Assembly (NCBI RefSeq): GCF_009729055.1
Contig: NZ_CP045484.1
Coordinates: forward strand, 1,798,001 to 1,862,000
Source: Sulfurisphaera ohwakuensis
GTDB taxonomy: Archaea > Thermoproteota > Thermoprotei_A > Sulfolobales > Sulfolobaceae
Direction of reading: 5' to 3'
Length of the DNA: 64,000 nucleotides
Shown: in pieces, positions 37,637 through 46,406 of the stretch
How the letters are laid out: the number at the start of each line of letters is the position of its first letter
How positions within the stretch are numbered: the stretch's first letter is position 1
Position numbers and translations under genes: made by a program
The notes under the pieces: generated by a model
Told to the model about the DNA's origin: nothing
Database searches by the model: none
The model's input: the letters and a program-made list of their open reading frames with translations, nothing else

Positions 37637-38773
37637 TTATCTTAACTCTATAGGTTTAAACTCTCTTTTTTCTGGGCCAATGTATAGTGCTCTAGGTCTA
37701 ATGAGTCTATGCTGTTCCTCTACATATTCAATTATGTGAGCTAACCACCCTAATACTCTTGATAGAGCGAACAGTGAAGTGAACATATATCTCGGGAAGC
37801 CTAAAGCATAAAATACTATACCACTGTAAAAGTCAGTATTAGGATAAATATGCTTACTACCGAATGTATCAACTCCCAATTTCTCTATTCGTTCGGCAAT
37901 TTCATAATACTTTTTAACATTTTCATTTTTTTCAGCAAAGGATTTAGCCAATGTCTTAAATATTTTTGCTCTAGGATCATAAGTCTTGTATACACGATGC
38001 CCGAATCCCATAAGCCTACTTTTCCCTTTTATTATCTTCTCCTCAAACCATTTATCTGCATTTTCGACAGAGCCTATTTCTACAAACTGTTTGAAAGCTT
38101 CCTCAGCCGCACCACCATGCAAAGGACCCTTTAGTGCAGCTAATGCTGCAACAATACATGAGTACATATCCGAGAGGGTTGATGAAGCTACTAAGGCAGC
38201 AGTTGTTGAGGCTGGAACTTCGTGGTCTGTGTATAAAATTAGTGAAGCATCCATAGCCTTTATCTCTTCTTGAGTAGGCTTTTTACCAAACGTTGCAGCT
38301 AAGAAGCTTTCAGCATAGCTTTCTGAGGGCTCTGGGATTTTTGGCTTTAACCCTTCTTTAGCTCTATAAATATTTGCAGTAATTGTTGCAGTTTTTGCAA
38401 TAATTTGAACAGCTAATTCTTTATTAGTAGTTTTGTTCCATTTTGGATCATATATTGAAGCTAATATGCCAAATGCTGTTTCCATCATTCCTATTGCATC
38501 ACAACTTCTAGGCATCGAAAATATCGTTGATATAACTTGTTCTGGAACTTCAAAACTTTCATTTATTATACCTTTAACCTGATTTAATTGTTGTCTGTTA
38601 GGTAATTCACCGTAAAGCATTAAATGGATTAGCTCCTCATATGAAGCATAATTAACTAAATCGTTAATATCGTATCCTCTATACCTTAATATACCGTTAA
38701 TACCGTCAATGTAAGTTAATCCAGTAGTTTTTATAATTACATTTTCCAGTCCTCTACTTACTTCTACGCTCAT
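37637..38773 (-). CDS. prpC: Citrate/2-methylcitrate synthase
   Basis: This 378-residue type I/II archaeal citrate synthase has LYTDHEVPASTTAALVASST, LKGPLHGGAAEEAFK (active-site His) and MGFGHRVYKTYDPRA (second His). The Asp of the catalytic triad lies near VDTFGSKHIYPNTDFYSGIV. Neighbouring PrpB and PrpD homologues point to 2-methylcitrate synthesis from propionyl-CoA and oxaloacetate, but archaeal enzymes often accept both acetyl- and propionyl-CoA. The start shares one base with the stop of the CBS gene. Confidence 0.88.
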   Translation of the reverse strand: MSVEVSRGLENVIIKTTGLTYIDGINGILRYRGYDINDLVNYASYEELIHLMLYGELPNRQQLNQVKGIINESFEVPEQVISTIFSMPRSCDAIGMMETAFGILASIYDPKWNKTTNKELAVQIIAKTATITANIYRAKEGLKPKIPEPSESYAESFLAATFGKKPTQEEIKAMDASLILYTDHEVPASTTAALVASSTLSDMYSCIVAALAALKGPLHGGAAEEAFKQFVEIGSVENADKWFEEKIIKGKSRLMGFGHRVYKTYDPRAKIFKTLAKSFAEKNENVKKYYEIAERIEKLGVDTFGSKHIYPNTDFYSGIVFYALGFPRYMFTSLFALSRVLGWLAHIIEYVEEQHRLIRPRALYIGPEKREFKPIELR

Positions 38774-39204
38774 TAATCACCACCTATCCATTCTTCTACT
38801 TTATCTACGTTTGAAAGTATAGATAAAATATGTTTTTCTCCTATGATATCTCTTATTGATACAACACCAATAGGTTTACCAGATTTGTTAACTACAATAA
38901 GATGTCTAATACAATGCTTACTCATTAACTCAGCTGCAACGTTAATTGGTGAGTCTTCATCTATAGTAATTAGATTTTTAGTTGTACCTAACTCTTCAAC
39001 TGGTTTGTTTAAATCCTCATCTCTTGCAACAGCCCTAAGTAAATCTCTTTCAGTAAAAATTCCGATAAGTTTATCACCATCAAATATTAAGATTGAACCA
39101 ACGTTTTCCTTAGCCATTATCTTAACAGCATCTCTAGCACTAGTCCCTTTTTGCACCTTAATTATCGGTTTATTTATTAGTAATTTGATTTTATTCGGCG
39201 TCAT
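38773..39204 (-). CDS. Two-CBS-domain protein coupled to citrate synthase
   Basis: This 143-residue protein has a short lead-in then two CBS motifs: NVGSILIFDGDKLIGIFTERD and HCIRHLIVVNKSGKPIGVVS. Its TAA stop and the citrate synthase ATG share one base, so the two are made together. It is a paralogue of the protein at 9336-9725. An adenylate-binding subunit or sensor for the methylcitrate enzymes is a plausible role, inferred from position only. Confidence 0.85.
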   Translation of the reverse strand: MTPNKIKLLINKPIIKVQKGTSARDAVKIMAKENVGSILIFDGDKLIGIFTERDLLRAVARDEDLNKPVEELGTTKNLITIDEDSPINVAAELMSKHCIRHLIVVNKSGKPIGVVSIRDIIGEKHILSILSNVDKVEEWIGGD

Positions 39205-39227
39205 AATTTTTATATCTCTTTCGTAAA

Positions 39228-40070
39228 CTATAAATCTTTCGCAAGTTGCTTATCTAAATTCTCATAAAAGTAATAATTAATAATTTCATATTGCTCCTTC
39301 CTAGTCATCATCTTATCCATCAATGATTTTTGAGATCCTTCTTTAAGAAGTACCTCTAACGCTTCTTTCATGGCTTTTGCTGCAACTCTGAAAATAGTCA
39401 CTGGAAAGATAACATACTTATACCCCATTTCTTTAAACTCATTAGCAGTTATTAACGGCGTTTTACCAAACTCTGTCATATTAGCCAATAGTGGTGCTTT
39501 AACTTCCTTAGCAAATTTGGCGAATTCTTCTTTGCTTTCCAATGCTTCTGGAAAAATTATATCAGCACCAGCTTCTAAATACATATTAGCTCTCTCAATA
39601 GCATCTTCAAGACCATTTACCGCTCTTGCGTCAGTTCTAGCAATTATTAACATATCTTTTCTGGCCTTTAGTGCCGATTTTATTTTAGCAACCATATCTT
39701 TAGGACTCACAACTTCTTTACCTTCTAGATGACCACATTTCTTTGGAAGAACTTGATCCTCAATTTGAATAGCATTGGCACCAGCTTTTTCCAAAACTTT
39801 CACAGCCCTATATACATTTATAACTTCTCCAAAGCCAGTATCAGCATCAACAATAATTGGAATATCAGTGACTTCCCTAATTCTTCTGACCATTTCTGCT
39901 ACTTCATCTAACGTTATTATTCCAAGATCTGGTAAGCCGTATGAGGACGTTAAAGCTCCTCCAGACAAATACACTGCTTTGAATCCAACTTTTTCAGCTA
40001 GTAATGCTGTAAAAGGATTAAATACGCCCGGAATAATTAGGAAATCAGACTTTCGTAAGATTTCTGACAA
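39228..40070 (-). CDS. prpB: 2-methylisocitrate lyase
   Basis: This 280-residue member of the isocitrate lyase/PEP mutase family has the active-site motif LPKKCGHLEGKEVVSPKDM with the catalytic Cys, and DADTGFGEVINVYRAVK with the Mg ligands. It cleaves 2-methylisocitrate to pyruvate and succinate. Its start overlaps the 3' end of prpD by 26 bases. It is 24 bases upstream of the CBS gene, so prpD, prpB, CBS and prpC form one transcription unit. Confidence 0.88.
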   Translation of the reverse strand: MSEILRKSDFLIIPGVFNPFTALLAEKVGFKAVYLSGGALTSSYGLPDLGIITLDEVAEMVRRIREVTDIPIIVDADTGFGEVINVYRAVKVLEKAGANAIQIEDQVLPKKCGHLEGKEVVSPKDMVAKIKSALKARKDMLIIARTDARAVNGLEDAIERANMYLEAGADIIFPEALESKEEFAKFAKEVKAPLLANMTEFGKTPLITANEFKEMGYKYVIFPVTIFRVAAKAMKEALEVLLKEGSQKSLMDKMMTRKEQYEIINYYFYENLDKQLAKDL

Positions 40071-41340
40071 AATCCTTCACCTTCATATTATCTATTTCCC
40101 AAATGAGCTTAATTTGACTTTCTGAAAGACCTAAAAGCTTAGCTTTTTCTTCAATTTCCTCATCACTCATAGGATTTGCTGAATGCCCTCTAGGAACTCT
40201 TACTTCACTTTCATAAGTACCCTTATCTGTAATGACAATAACTCTAGTAGGTAGTTCTTTAGGATAAACAGAAGTATAATCATCCCTCTCTACGACCTCA
40301 ATCTTTTTCATTAAGCTAACTACTTTAGGGTCTCCAATTAAGTTATACGAATCCAACCAGAAACGCTTTGTAAGTAAAGTAACTGCCGTAATAAATGGTA
40401 AACTGTGATCAGCAGTTTCTTTATTTCTAGGATTCCATTTATCCTCACTATCAGCCAATATTGTCTTACCAGCTTCATAAGTTTCTACAATTACTTTCTT
40501 TATTTCACCTTCATAGTCTAGTTTCAATACCGCTTCTACAGTGGCTTCAGCATGGTATTCAACTGGGTATTTTTTAATGAAAGTCTTAAGAATAGACCCA
40601 CTCTTAATATTTTCGAAAGTTGATAAATCAAAATCCTTAGCTATGATATTAAAGAATCCAAAAACTCCAGAAAACGGTTTGTCTGGTGCAGTAAATCCGT
40701 TTTTAGCTAAAAGAGTCGCAAATACTGAATTCCTTACAGCCTCAGCCGTAGCTCCAGCTTTCCACATTGATAATTTACCTGATCTAGATTCCCTAAGCGC
40801 AATATGAGGAACAAGCGTTAAAGATATTGCATTCTTAGTCTTCTCTATATCAAGACTAAGGAGACGAGAAAGTGCTGAAGTAGAAGCTATTTGAAGGAAA
40901 TTAACGTGATCATATCCCTTTTTTCTTAGACTTGTACTATCACAGAGCCTCACACCAATTTCATAACCCACGATGATACTCTTTAATAGTTCTTCACCAG
41001 AGATATCAAACACGCTACCTACAGATAATAGACCTCCTATCATATCACTTGGATGTAAAGGCTCTTTACTCAAATACGTGTCATTAAAGTCTAAATAACG
41101 TATAAGTAAGGTATTATAAAATGATGCAAAATCTATAGTGGCTTCTCCTCCACTTAAAAGAGGAGAATTTCCAGAGAAGAGATTTGACATTTCTCTCAAA
41201 ATTTTTGCAGGTGGTGAATTAGTTGATGCCAGAGCTACGGCAATACTGTCAAGCAATCTTCTTTTAGCCTCATGAAGCATTTCATCTGAAAAATCCTCAG
41301 CTGAGACCACGTATTCGGCTATTTTATCTGAAAGTTCCAT
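40045..41340 (-). CDS. prpD: 2-methylcitrate dehydratase (MmgE/PrpD family)
   Basis: This 431-residue protein of the MmgE/PrpD family is the first gene of the prpDB-CBS-prpC unit. It shows the family stretches KRLLDSIAVALASTN near the start, SMWKAGATAEAVRNSVFATL near residue 190 and VRVPRGHSANPMSDEE near the end. It dehydrates 2-methylcitrate to 2-methylaconitate or directly isomerises it. Divergent malate dehydrogenase begins 72 bases away. Confidence 0.86.
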   Translation of the reverse strand: MELSDKIAEYVVSAEDFSDEMLHEAKRRLLDSIAVALASTNSPPAKILREMSNLFSGNSPLLSGGEATIDFASFYNTLLIRYLDFNDTYLSKEPLHPSDMIGGLLSVGSVFDISGEELLKSIIVGYEIGVRLCDSTSLRKKGYDHVNFLQIASTSALSRLLSLDIEKTKNAISLTLVPHIALRESRSGKLSMWKAGATAEAVRNSVFATLLAKNGFTAPDKPFSGVFGFFNIIAKDFDLSTFENIKSGSILKTFIKKYPVEYHAEATVEAVLKLDYEGEIKKVIVETYEAGKTILADSEDKWNPRNKETADHSLPFITAVTLLTKRFWLDSYNLIGDPKVVSLMKKIEVVERDDYTSVYPKELPTRVIVITDKGTYESEVRVPRGHSANPMSDEEIEEKAKLLGLSESQIKLIWEIDNMKVKDFVRNLTKV

Positions 41341-41380
41341 AACTTTCTTTTTGAAACTACCAATATAAACTTTTTGAGAT

Positions 41381-41412
41381 AAATTTAAATAATCTAATAG
41401 AGAATTTTAAAC
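41381..41412 (+). promoter_or_regulatory. Likely TATA promoter of malate dehydrogenase
   Basis: AAATTTAAATAAT at 41381-41393 resembles an archaeal TATA box and lies about 25 bases before the ATG at 41413, which would give a leaderless transcript. This supports the first ATG rather than the one at 41422. The short 72-bp spacer must also hold the prpD promoter, so the two may be coregulated. Confidence 0.45.
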
Positions 41413-42348
41413 ATGATAAACATGACAAAGATAGCTTTTATAGGAGTTGGAAAGATAGGTCAGACAATCGCCTTTAATACTATAATGGATGGTTACGCTG
41501 ATGAGGTCATGATCTATGATATTATCCCAGAATTACCGGAAAAATTTGAACATGAACTTAGACATGCTCTTGCATCTAAAAGACTTAAAGTTGAACTTTT
41601 ATCTACAAACAACTTAGACGATGTTGCTGGTGCTGATATTGTAGTTATTACTGCTGGTAAACCAAGAAAACCTGGTATGAGTAGAAGAGATCTGTTTGTA
41701 GATAATGCTAAAATAATGATGGATCTAGCTAACAAATTACCTAAGAAGAATCATGGAGCCGTTTATATTATGGTTTCTAACCCGGTAGACATGATGGCTT
41801 CTGTATTCGCAAGATATTCTAAGGAATTCGTAATTAGTACTGGAGACCAAGTAGAGACAATGAGGTTAAGAGCATATATAGCTAAAAAACTAAAGATACC
41901 AGTTTATAGAGTTAATGGGTTTGTAGGTGGAGAGCATGGTGAAGATGCTGTAGTATTATGGAGTACTGTAACAGTTAATGGAAAACCATTCTCAGAGGAT
42001 TTAGGAGTTACAAAGGCAGAGGTTGAAGATTATGTAAAGAAGATCCCAGGAGAGATAATTAGAGTTATGGGAGGTACTACATGGGGTCCTGGGACTATTA
42101 TAGCTGAATTAATAAGAGCAGTAGCACTCAATGAGAATAAAGTTATGTCAATAGCTACTCCAAGACAATTTGAAGACGAAATAATTCACGTTAGTGTGCC
42201 AACAGTAGTTGGAAGTTCAATTGGTCCTTCATTAGAAAACTTATTAGATGAAAAGGACAGATGGAATTTAATGGCTTCAATGAAAGACTTCTATAATGTA
42301 TATAAGGAGAATTTGAAACACCTAGAAACTTCTATCCAAGCACAGTAA
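41413..42348 (+). CDS. mdh: Malate dehydrogenase
   Basis: This 311-residue enzyme of the lactate/malate dehydrogenase family has the NAD motif [35 protein letters not shown] (substrate Arg), and [15 protein letters not shown] (catalytic His). The active-site loop reads [14 protein letters not shown]. It converts malate to oxaloacetate, the co-substrate of the neighbouring citrate or methylcitrate synthase. It is single and followed closely by a HAD-family gene at 42382. Confidence 0.92.
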   Translation: MINMTKIAFIGVGKIGQTIAFNTIMDGYADEVMIYDIIPELPEKFEHELRHALASKRLKVELLSTNNLDDVAGADIVVITAGKPRKPGMSRRDLFVDNAKIMMDLANKLPKKNHGAVYIMVSNPVDMMASVFARYSKEFVISTGDQVETMRLRAYIAKKLKIPVYRVNGFVGGEHGEDAVVLWSTVTVNGKPFSEDLGVTKAEVEDYVKKIPGEIIRVMGGTTWGPGTIIAELIRAVALNENKVMSIATPRQFEDEIIHVSVPTVVGSSIGPSLENLLDEKDRWNLMASMKDFYNVYKENLKHLETSIQAQ

Positions 42349-42381
42349 AATCTATTATAAGCTCATCACCTAATTTTTCTT

Positions 42382-42891
42382 GTGAAAATACTACTTGTTG
42401 ATTACGATAATACGCTTTTCAACACCAATGAATGTGTAAAAGCATCAGCAAAGGAGTTATGGGGAATTGAAGCTGATAGTGAAGAGATTAGAAAAATAAA
42501 AAGAGAGGGAAAAAGTGCTGTTTATTCTCTAGCATATACAAAGTATAGTCACTTGGCAAAACCTAATCTTAAGATGATTAATTATATAAAAGATAGGATT
42601 AAAGAAGGTGATCTGGTTTTTGTATTAACAGCTAGACATTGCTCTGTTAGACCTTATGCCGATTTCTCTCTATTATCTCACGGGGTAATAGTTAGTGGAA
42701 TTATTTGTAGAAACGATGAAGAGATGAGGTTAAAAGATGAAGAATGGAAAGCAAAAATCATATCTTTATTTAAGGGTGAAATTGAGGTTTACGATGATAA
42801 AGAAGAAAATCTAATCTATTTTAGTAAACTGTTTAAGAACATAAAATATTTTCTAGTAAAGGAAGACGAAATTATACCATATAATATATAG
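42382..42891 (+). CDS. HAD-superfamily phosphatase-like protein
   Basis: This 169-residue protein starts at a GTG with LLVDYDNTLFNTNECVKASA, the HAD motif I with the catalytic Asp, then VFVLTARHCSVRP for motif II and VYDDKEENLIYF for motif IV. The Lys of motif III stands probably in the middle (KAKI). The substrate is unknown. It follows mdh by 33 bases, but a shared role is not evident. Confidence 0.7.
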   Translation: MKILLVDYDNTLFNTNECVKASAKELWGIEADSEEIRKIKREGKSAVYSLAYTKYSHLAKPNLKMINYIKDRIKEGDLVFVLTARHCSVRPYADFSLLSHGVIVSGIICRNDEEMRLKDEEWKAKIISLFKGEIEVYDDKEENLIYFSKLFKNIKYFLVKEDEIIPYNI

Positions 42892-42955
42892 TCATATATA
42901 GTTCTATGTTGTCTAATTAGGTAAGTCTTAAAATCTTATTGGATACTATAACTAT

Positions 42956-43171
42956 ATGAAATTTATTTTAGTGACTTCAGCCTTAATGACTCTTTTATCT
43001 CTTTTAATAAGCCCAAATTTCGTGTATCTACCATTAATACCACTTATCCTATATCTACATAGAATCAAAGTAAAACCATATATGACAGCAATATTGTTAC
43101 TCCTCAGTTTACCGCTAGATAATATGATCATATACGGAACAGTTTTAGAGTTAGTGCTAATTTCAGGGTGA
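42956..43171 (+). CDS. Small two-span membrane protein upstream of uppP
   Basis: This 71-residue protein is almost entirely hydrophobic, with two likely spans (FILVTSALMTLLSLLI and AILLLLSLPLDNMIIYG) and a basic turn (LHRIKVKP) between. It ends 4 bases before the uppP start, and the uppP ribosome site (GGGTGAT) lies within its last codons. It is probably cotranscribed with UppP. No family is recognised. Confidence 0.55.
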   Translation: MKFILVTSALMTLLSLLISPNFVYLPLIPLILYLHRIKVKPYMTAILLLLSLPLDNMIIYGTVLELVLISG

Positions 43172-43175
43172 TAAA

Positions 43176-43970
43176 ATGAATCTTCTAGATACAATAATAA
43201 TCGGAATTGTACAAGGAATTTCAGAATGGTTACCTATAAGTAGTAAAACACAAGTATTGATATCATCACATTACCTATTAAATTTACCAATAGCAATAGC
43301 TTACTCTTTCGGATTGTTTATGGAAATGGGATCTATAGGCTCTGCCACCATCTATTTTAGAAAAGATATAATGAGTGTATTTAGAGATAGAAAACTACTG
43401 CTTTATCTTGCGATAATAACTATAATAACAGGGCTAGTTGGAGTACCCCTATATATAATCTCCGATAAACTATTGAAGAACGCATATGATCCTTCGATTC
43501 CAATGATAATTCTAGGAATAGCACTAATCGTAGACGGTTTATATATAAGATATTCAAGGATTAAAATTAGAAATTTTAAAGACTTAAGTTTAAAAAATAT
43601 AATACTTATCGGAATAGCACAGGGATTAGCGGCATTACCAGGTGTAAGCAGGTCTGGAATGACAGTATCAACAATGTTATTTCTAGGAATCAAACCTGAC
43701 GATGCTTTCAGATACTCATATCTGGCTTATATCCCAGCAGCAGTAGGTGCAGTAGGAACAACAATATTATTCTCTAAAACTAACATATCTTACGTTATAT
43801 CTTTAATTGGCATAGGAGGAGTATTAATTTCAGTTATATCAGCATTTATCATAGGAATGCTAACAATAGATCTACTATTAAGATTTGCTAAGAGAAGAAA
43901 TATTTATATAATAGATTTTACCTTAGGGGGAATAGCAATAGCGGTAAGCGTTTTAACTCTACTCCTATGA
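43176..43970 (+). CDS. uppP: Polyprenyl-diphosphate phosphatase (UppP/BacA family)
   Basis: This 264-residue membrane enzyme has the two family motifs: GIVQGISEWLPISSKTQVL near residue 10 (Glu and Ser) and AALPGVSRSGMTVSTML near residue 155 (PGxSRSxxT). About eight membrane spans are seen. It recycles polyprenyl diphosphate carriers (undecaprenyl in bacteria, dolichyl in archaea) used for glycan and cell-surface synthesis. It is preceded by the small membrane protein at 42956. Confidence 0.88.
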   Translation: MNLLDTIIIGIVQGISEWLPISSKTQVLISSHYLLNLPIAIAYSFGLFMEMGSIGSATIYFRKDIMSVFRDRKLLLYLAIITIITGLVGVPLYIISDKLLKNAYDPSIPMIILGIALIVDGLYIRYSRIKIRNFKDLSLKNIILIGIAQGLAALPGVSRSGMTVSTMLFLGIKPDDAFRYSYLAYIPAAVGAVGTTILFSKTNISYVISLIGIGGVLISVISAFIIGMLTIDLLLRFAKRRNIYIIDFTLGGIAIAVSVLTLLL

Positions 43971-44074
43971 TTTTCTTACTAAAAAAGATTGAATAGAATA
44001 TTATTTCAACTTTTAATTCAATCGATGAAAATATATTTAATAAGCCTTGGGAGCTGAGGTTTTCTAAGAATTTA

Positions 44075-45415
44075 TTGACCGTCATAAAAATCCTTAATAA
44101 TTTAGTAAGGGAGAATTTGTTAGATAATATGTTTTCTTACACTGAGATATTCAGCGATAAAGAGAGATTTATCCCAGAATTATTATATGGTAGGGAAGAC
44201 GCTCTGAGAAAGCTAGTTGATTTAGTTTCTAAGCAAGATCTTACATTGTTCTTCATAAAAGGACCTAGAAGGAGTGGTAAATCTAGTCTATTACTTACGC
44301 TATTAAAGATTTTAAGCAATGGTGAATACAAGCAGAAATTCAATGTTAAAGATAACTGGATCCCTATAATGGTAAAGTTAGATGCCGTGACTAATCCCCT
44401 TTCTTTGTCTAATTTGCTATTGAGAAGAGGATTAACTAATTATACTTTAAAAAGGTTAAACGTTAAAAAAATACCAACTTATGCTAAAGTATTTAGTGAA
44501 AAGATTGAGGAACAACTTACAGTAGGAAGAACTCTAGGTGGCGGAATCTCACTAGGAAATATTGGAGCTTCTGTTAGTAAAGGAAAGAACTTTGCATTTC
44601 CTTACTCAATTGATTTATCACTAGTTACCGATATTTTATACGAGTCTGCTGAGGGTTCTAAGATAATTATTATGTTTGATGAGTTACAGTATATTTATGA
44701 GAACTGGAAAGATAATAAGTCAATTTTCTTGCAATTTTTAAAGAAGATTTCTGACGAATATTATGATAGGATAAAAGTGGTTATGACAGGATCAGTAATC
44801 AGACCTGCAGAATTGTTACTGAGTAAAGAGTATACTGAAGAGCTTCACGGTAGACATATCGAAGAGTATAATATAGGAGAGATTTCTTTCGATGATGCAG
44901 AAAAGATGCTTATGGATGGTTTTACTTCGGCTAATGTAAATTATAACGATTATATACTTTCATCAGCCCTCAATTTGACCTTTAGGATACCCGGATGGTT
45001 AGCTTACTTCGGTAAATATTACGTTGAAACAGGAAAGCTCTTAGAAGCGATTAATAAAAGTTATGAGGAAATGGGATCTCTAGTAAGAGAAGAGTTAGGA
45101 AAACTAAAAAGGATAAAAAAAAGAGAATATTACGATACTGCGGTAAATATGTTAGCGAAAAAAGGAATCCTTACACCTTTAGAACTTTCTAAGCAACTTA
45201 ACATAAGTGCTCATGAAGCAGAAATTATTTTAAATAATCTAAATTATATCGATTTCATAAACGAAAAAGGCGAGCTCAAAGACTATACTATTGAATCATT
45301 AAGGAATGATTTTGAAGAAATGATTTGTCCTATATGCAATTCTGGAAGAGCATTAATTTTGAAAGGATTACATTATTTTGTGAGATTTTCTTGCAAACAT
45401 GTAGTTAAATTGTAA
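44075..45415 (+). CDS. Archaeal STAND/AAA-type ATPase
   Basis: This 446-residue ATPase of the archaeal ATPase family starts at a TTG. Walker A GPRRSGKSSLL lies near residue 68, and Walker B IIIMFDELQYI near residue 205. A winged-helix domain spans about 340-420, and a CPICN zinc-ribbon-like end follows near residue 425. Such proteins occur in high copy in Sulfolobales and may bind nucleic acid, but no substrate is known. The gene stands alone with no operon partner. Confidence 0.75.
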   Translation: MTVIKILNNLVRENLLDNMFSYTEIFSDKERFIPELLYGREDALRKLVDLVSKQDLTLFFIKGPRRSGKSSLLLTLLKILSNGEYKQKFNVKDNWIPIMVKLDAVTNPLSLSNLLLRRGLTNYTLKRLNVKKIPTYAKVFSEKIEEQLTVGRTLGGGISLGNIGASVSKGKNFAFPYSIDLSLVTDILYESAEGSKIIIMFDELQYIYENWKDNKSIFLQFLKKISDEYYDRIKVVMTGSVIRPAELLLSKEYTEELHGRHIEEYNIGEISFDDAEKMLMDGFTSANVNYNDYILSSALNLTFRIPGWLAYFGKYYVETGKLLEAINKSYEEMGSLVREELGKLKRIKKREYYDTAVNMLAKKGILTPLELSKQLNISAHEAEIILNNLNYIDFINEKGELKDYTIESLRNDFEEMICPICNSGRALILKGLHYFVRFSCKHVVKL

Positions 45416-45637
45416 CTTTTTAACGTGATTCTTTAAGGACTTTAAGTGTAAAAGTGAATTTAACTACGTAAAACATCTACGATAAAAAATTAGAATTTTT
45501 ACCAAATTATAAATATTTTTCCCTTAGATGAATAAACTCGTTATTCCGCACTAGTATCCTCATTTTATACCATTAGTTCAGTTGGGCTCGTAAATATTGT
45601 TTACATGAGTCTCTCTATGGCGTAATCTAACTGTAAC

Positions 45638-46006
45638 TTATGTAACTGAGCTAATAATTGTTTGGATAAACTCATCCATTTTCTTCAGAACTTCGCTCTC
45701 TATACTATATTCTTTAGCTATCTCACTCGGTAATTTATAAGCAATATAAGTTTCCTTGTCCTTTTCCCATATAGATACTCTCAAAGGAAGATCATAAGAG
45801 ATTTCAATCTTCTTTTGCATTAAAATAGTGCCTACCCTAGGGTTTCCAAAATAGAGAACTTTACATTTATTTAATTCTAGTCCTACCTCTTCAGCGTTCT
45901 TTTTATGATCGATTTCAGCAAATAGTATTGCATTTAATCTTTTTATTTCATTTTTTATCTTTTCTTCACATTCATTAAAGCTAAATTTACATTTAACGAT
46001 ATGCAT
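45638..46006 (-). CDS. DUF302-family protein
   Basis: This 122-residue protein has the DUF302 pattern: AILFAEIDHKKNAEEVGLEL followed by CKVLYFGNPRVGTILMQ and VSIWEKDKETYIAYKLPSE. Members bind small molecules or sulfur compounds in a barrel-like fold. No operon partner lies on this strand. The 222-bp spacer to the ATPase is AT-rich. Confidence 0.75.
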   Translation of the reverse strand: MHIVKCKFSFNECEEKIKNEIKRLNAILFAEIDHKKNAEEVGLELNKCKVLYFGNPRVGTILMQKKIEISYDLPLRVSIWEKDKETYIAYKLPSEIAKEYSIESEVLKKMDEFIQTIISSVT

Positions 46007-46090
46007 AGGGAAAGCTAAGGTAAAAATAGAAATAAATTTTTCCCCGGATTATGGAAGAAAAATAAATACCATAAATTCTCTTTACTCTCT

Positions 46091-46270
46091 ATGAAAGTTA
46101 AAAACATCGTCTTCGCTATACTAGAAATCTTAGGAGTAGGAATGATATATTTGGGATTTAAAACGAGAGGCGTAGAGTCTATAGTTCTAGGAATAGGAGG
46201 ACTATTATTTATGATAGTAATAGGATTGTATTTCACAAGAGACACCTCCGTTCAATCAAGGCAAAATTAA
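46091..46270 (+). CDS. 59-residue two-span membrane protein
   Basis: A 60-codon frame from ATG 46091 to TAA 46270 encodes MKVKNIVFAILEILGVGMIYLG and then a second hydrophobic span, SIVLGIGGLLFMIVIGLYF, with a basic turn between. The positive-inside pattern and an ATAAATACC stretch about 25 bases upstream support expression. No family is recognised. It lies between the DUF302 gene and the cobalamin operon on the opposite strand. Confidence 0.45.
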   Translation: MKVKNIVFAILEILGVGMIYLGFKTRGVESIVLGIGGLLFMIVIGLYFTRDTSVQSRQN

Positions 46271-46406
46271 ATATAACTCTTTTATTTAAATTAATGAAAA
46301 TGTTTTAATAAAAACTATTAACAAAGAAATTATTCCATTACCTAGTTTTGGAATATTATTCCAGCTAGAAAGTTATATTATAACTTCACCTATTCATAAA
46401 ATGATT

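Noticed and set aside
46015..46245. 76-codon minus-strand frame
   Set aside because: It is opposite the better-supported 59-residue membrane protein on the plus strand, and its Pro/Ser/Thr-rich composition looks like a shadow.
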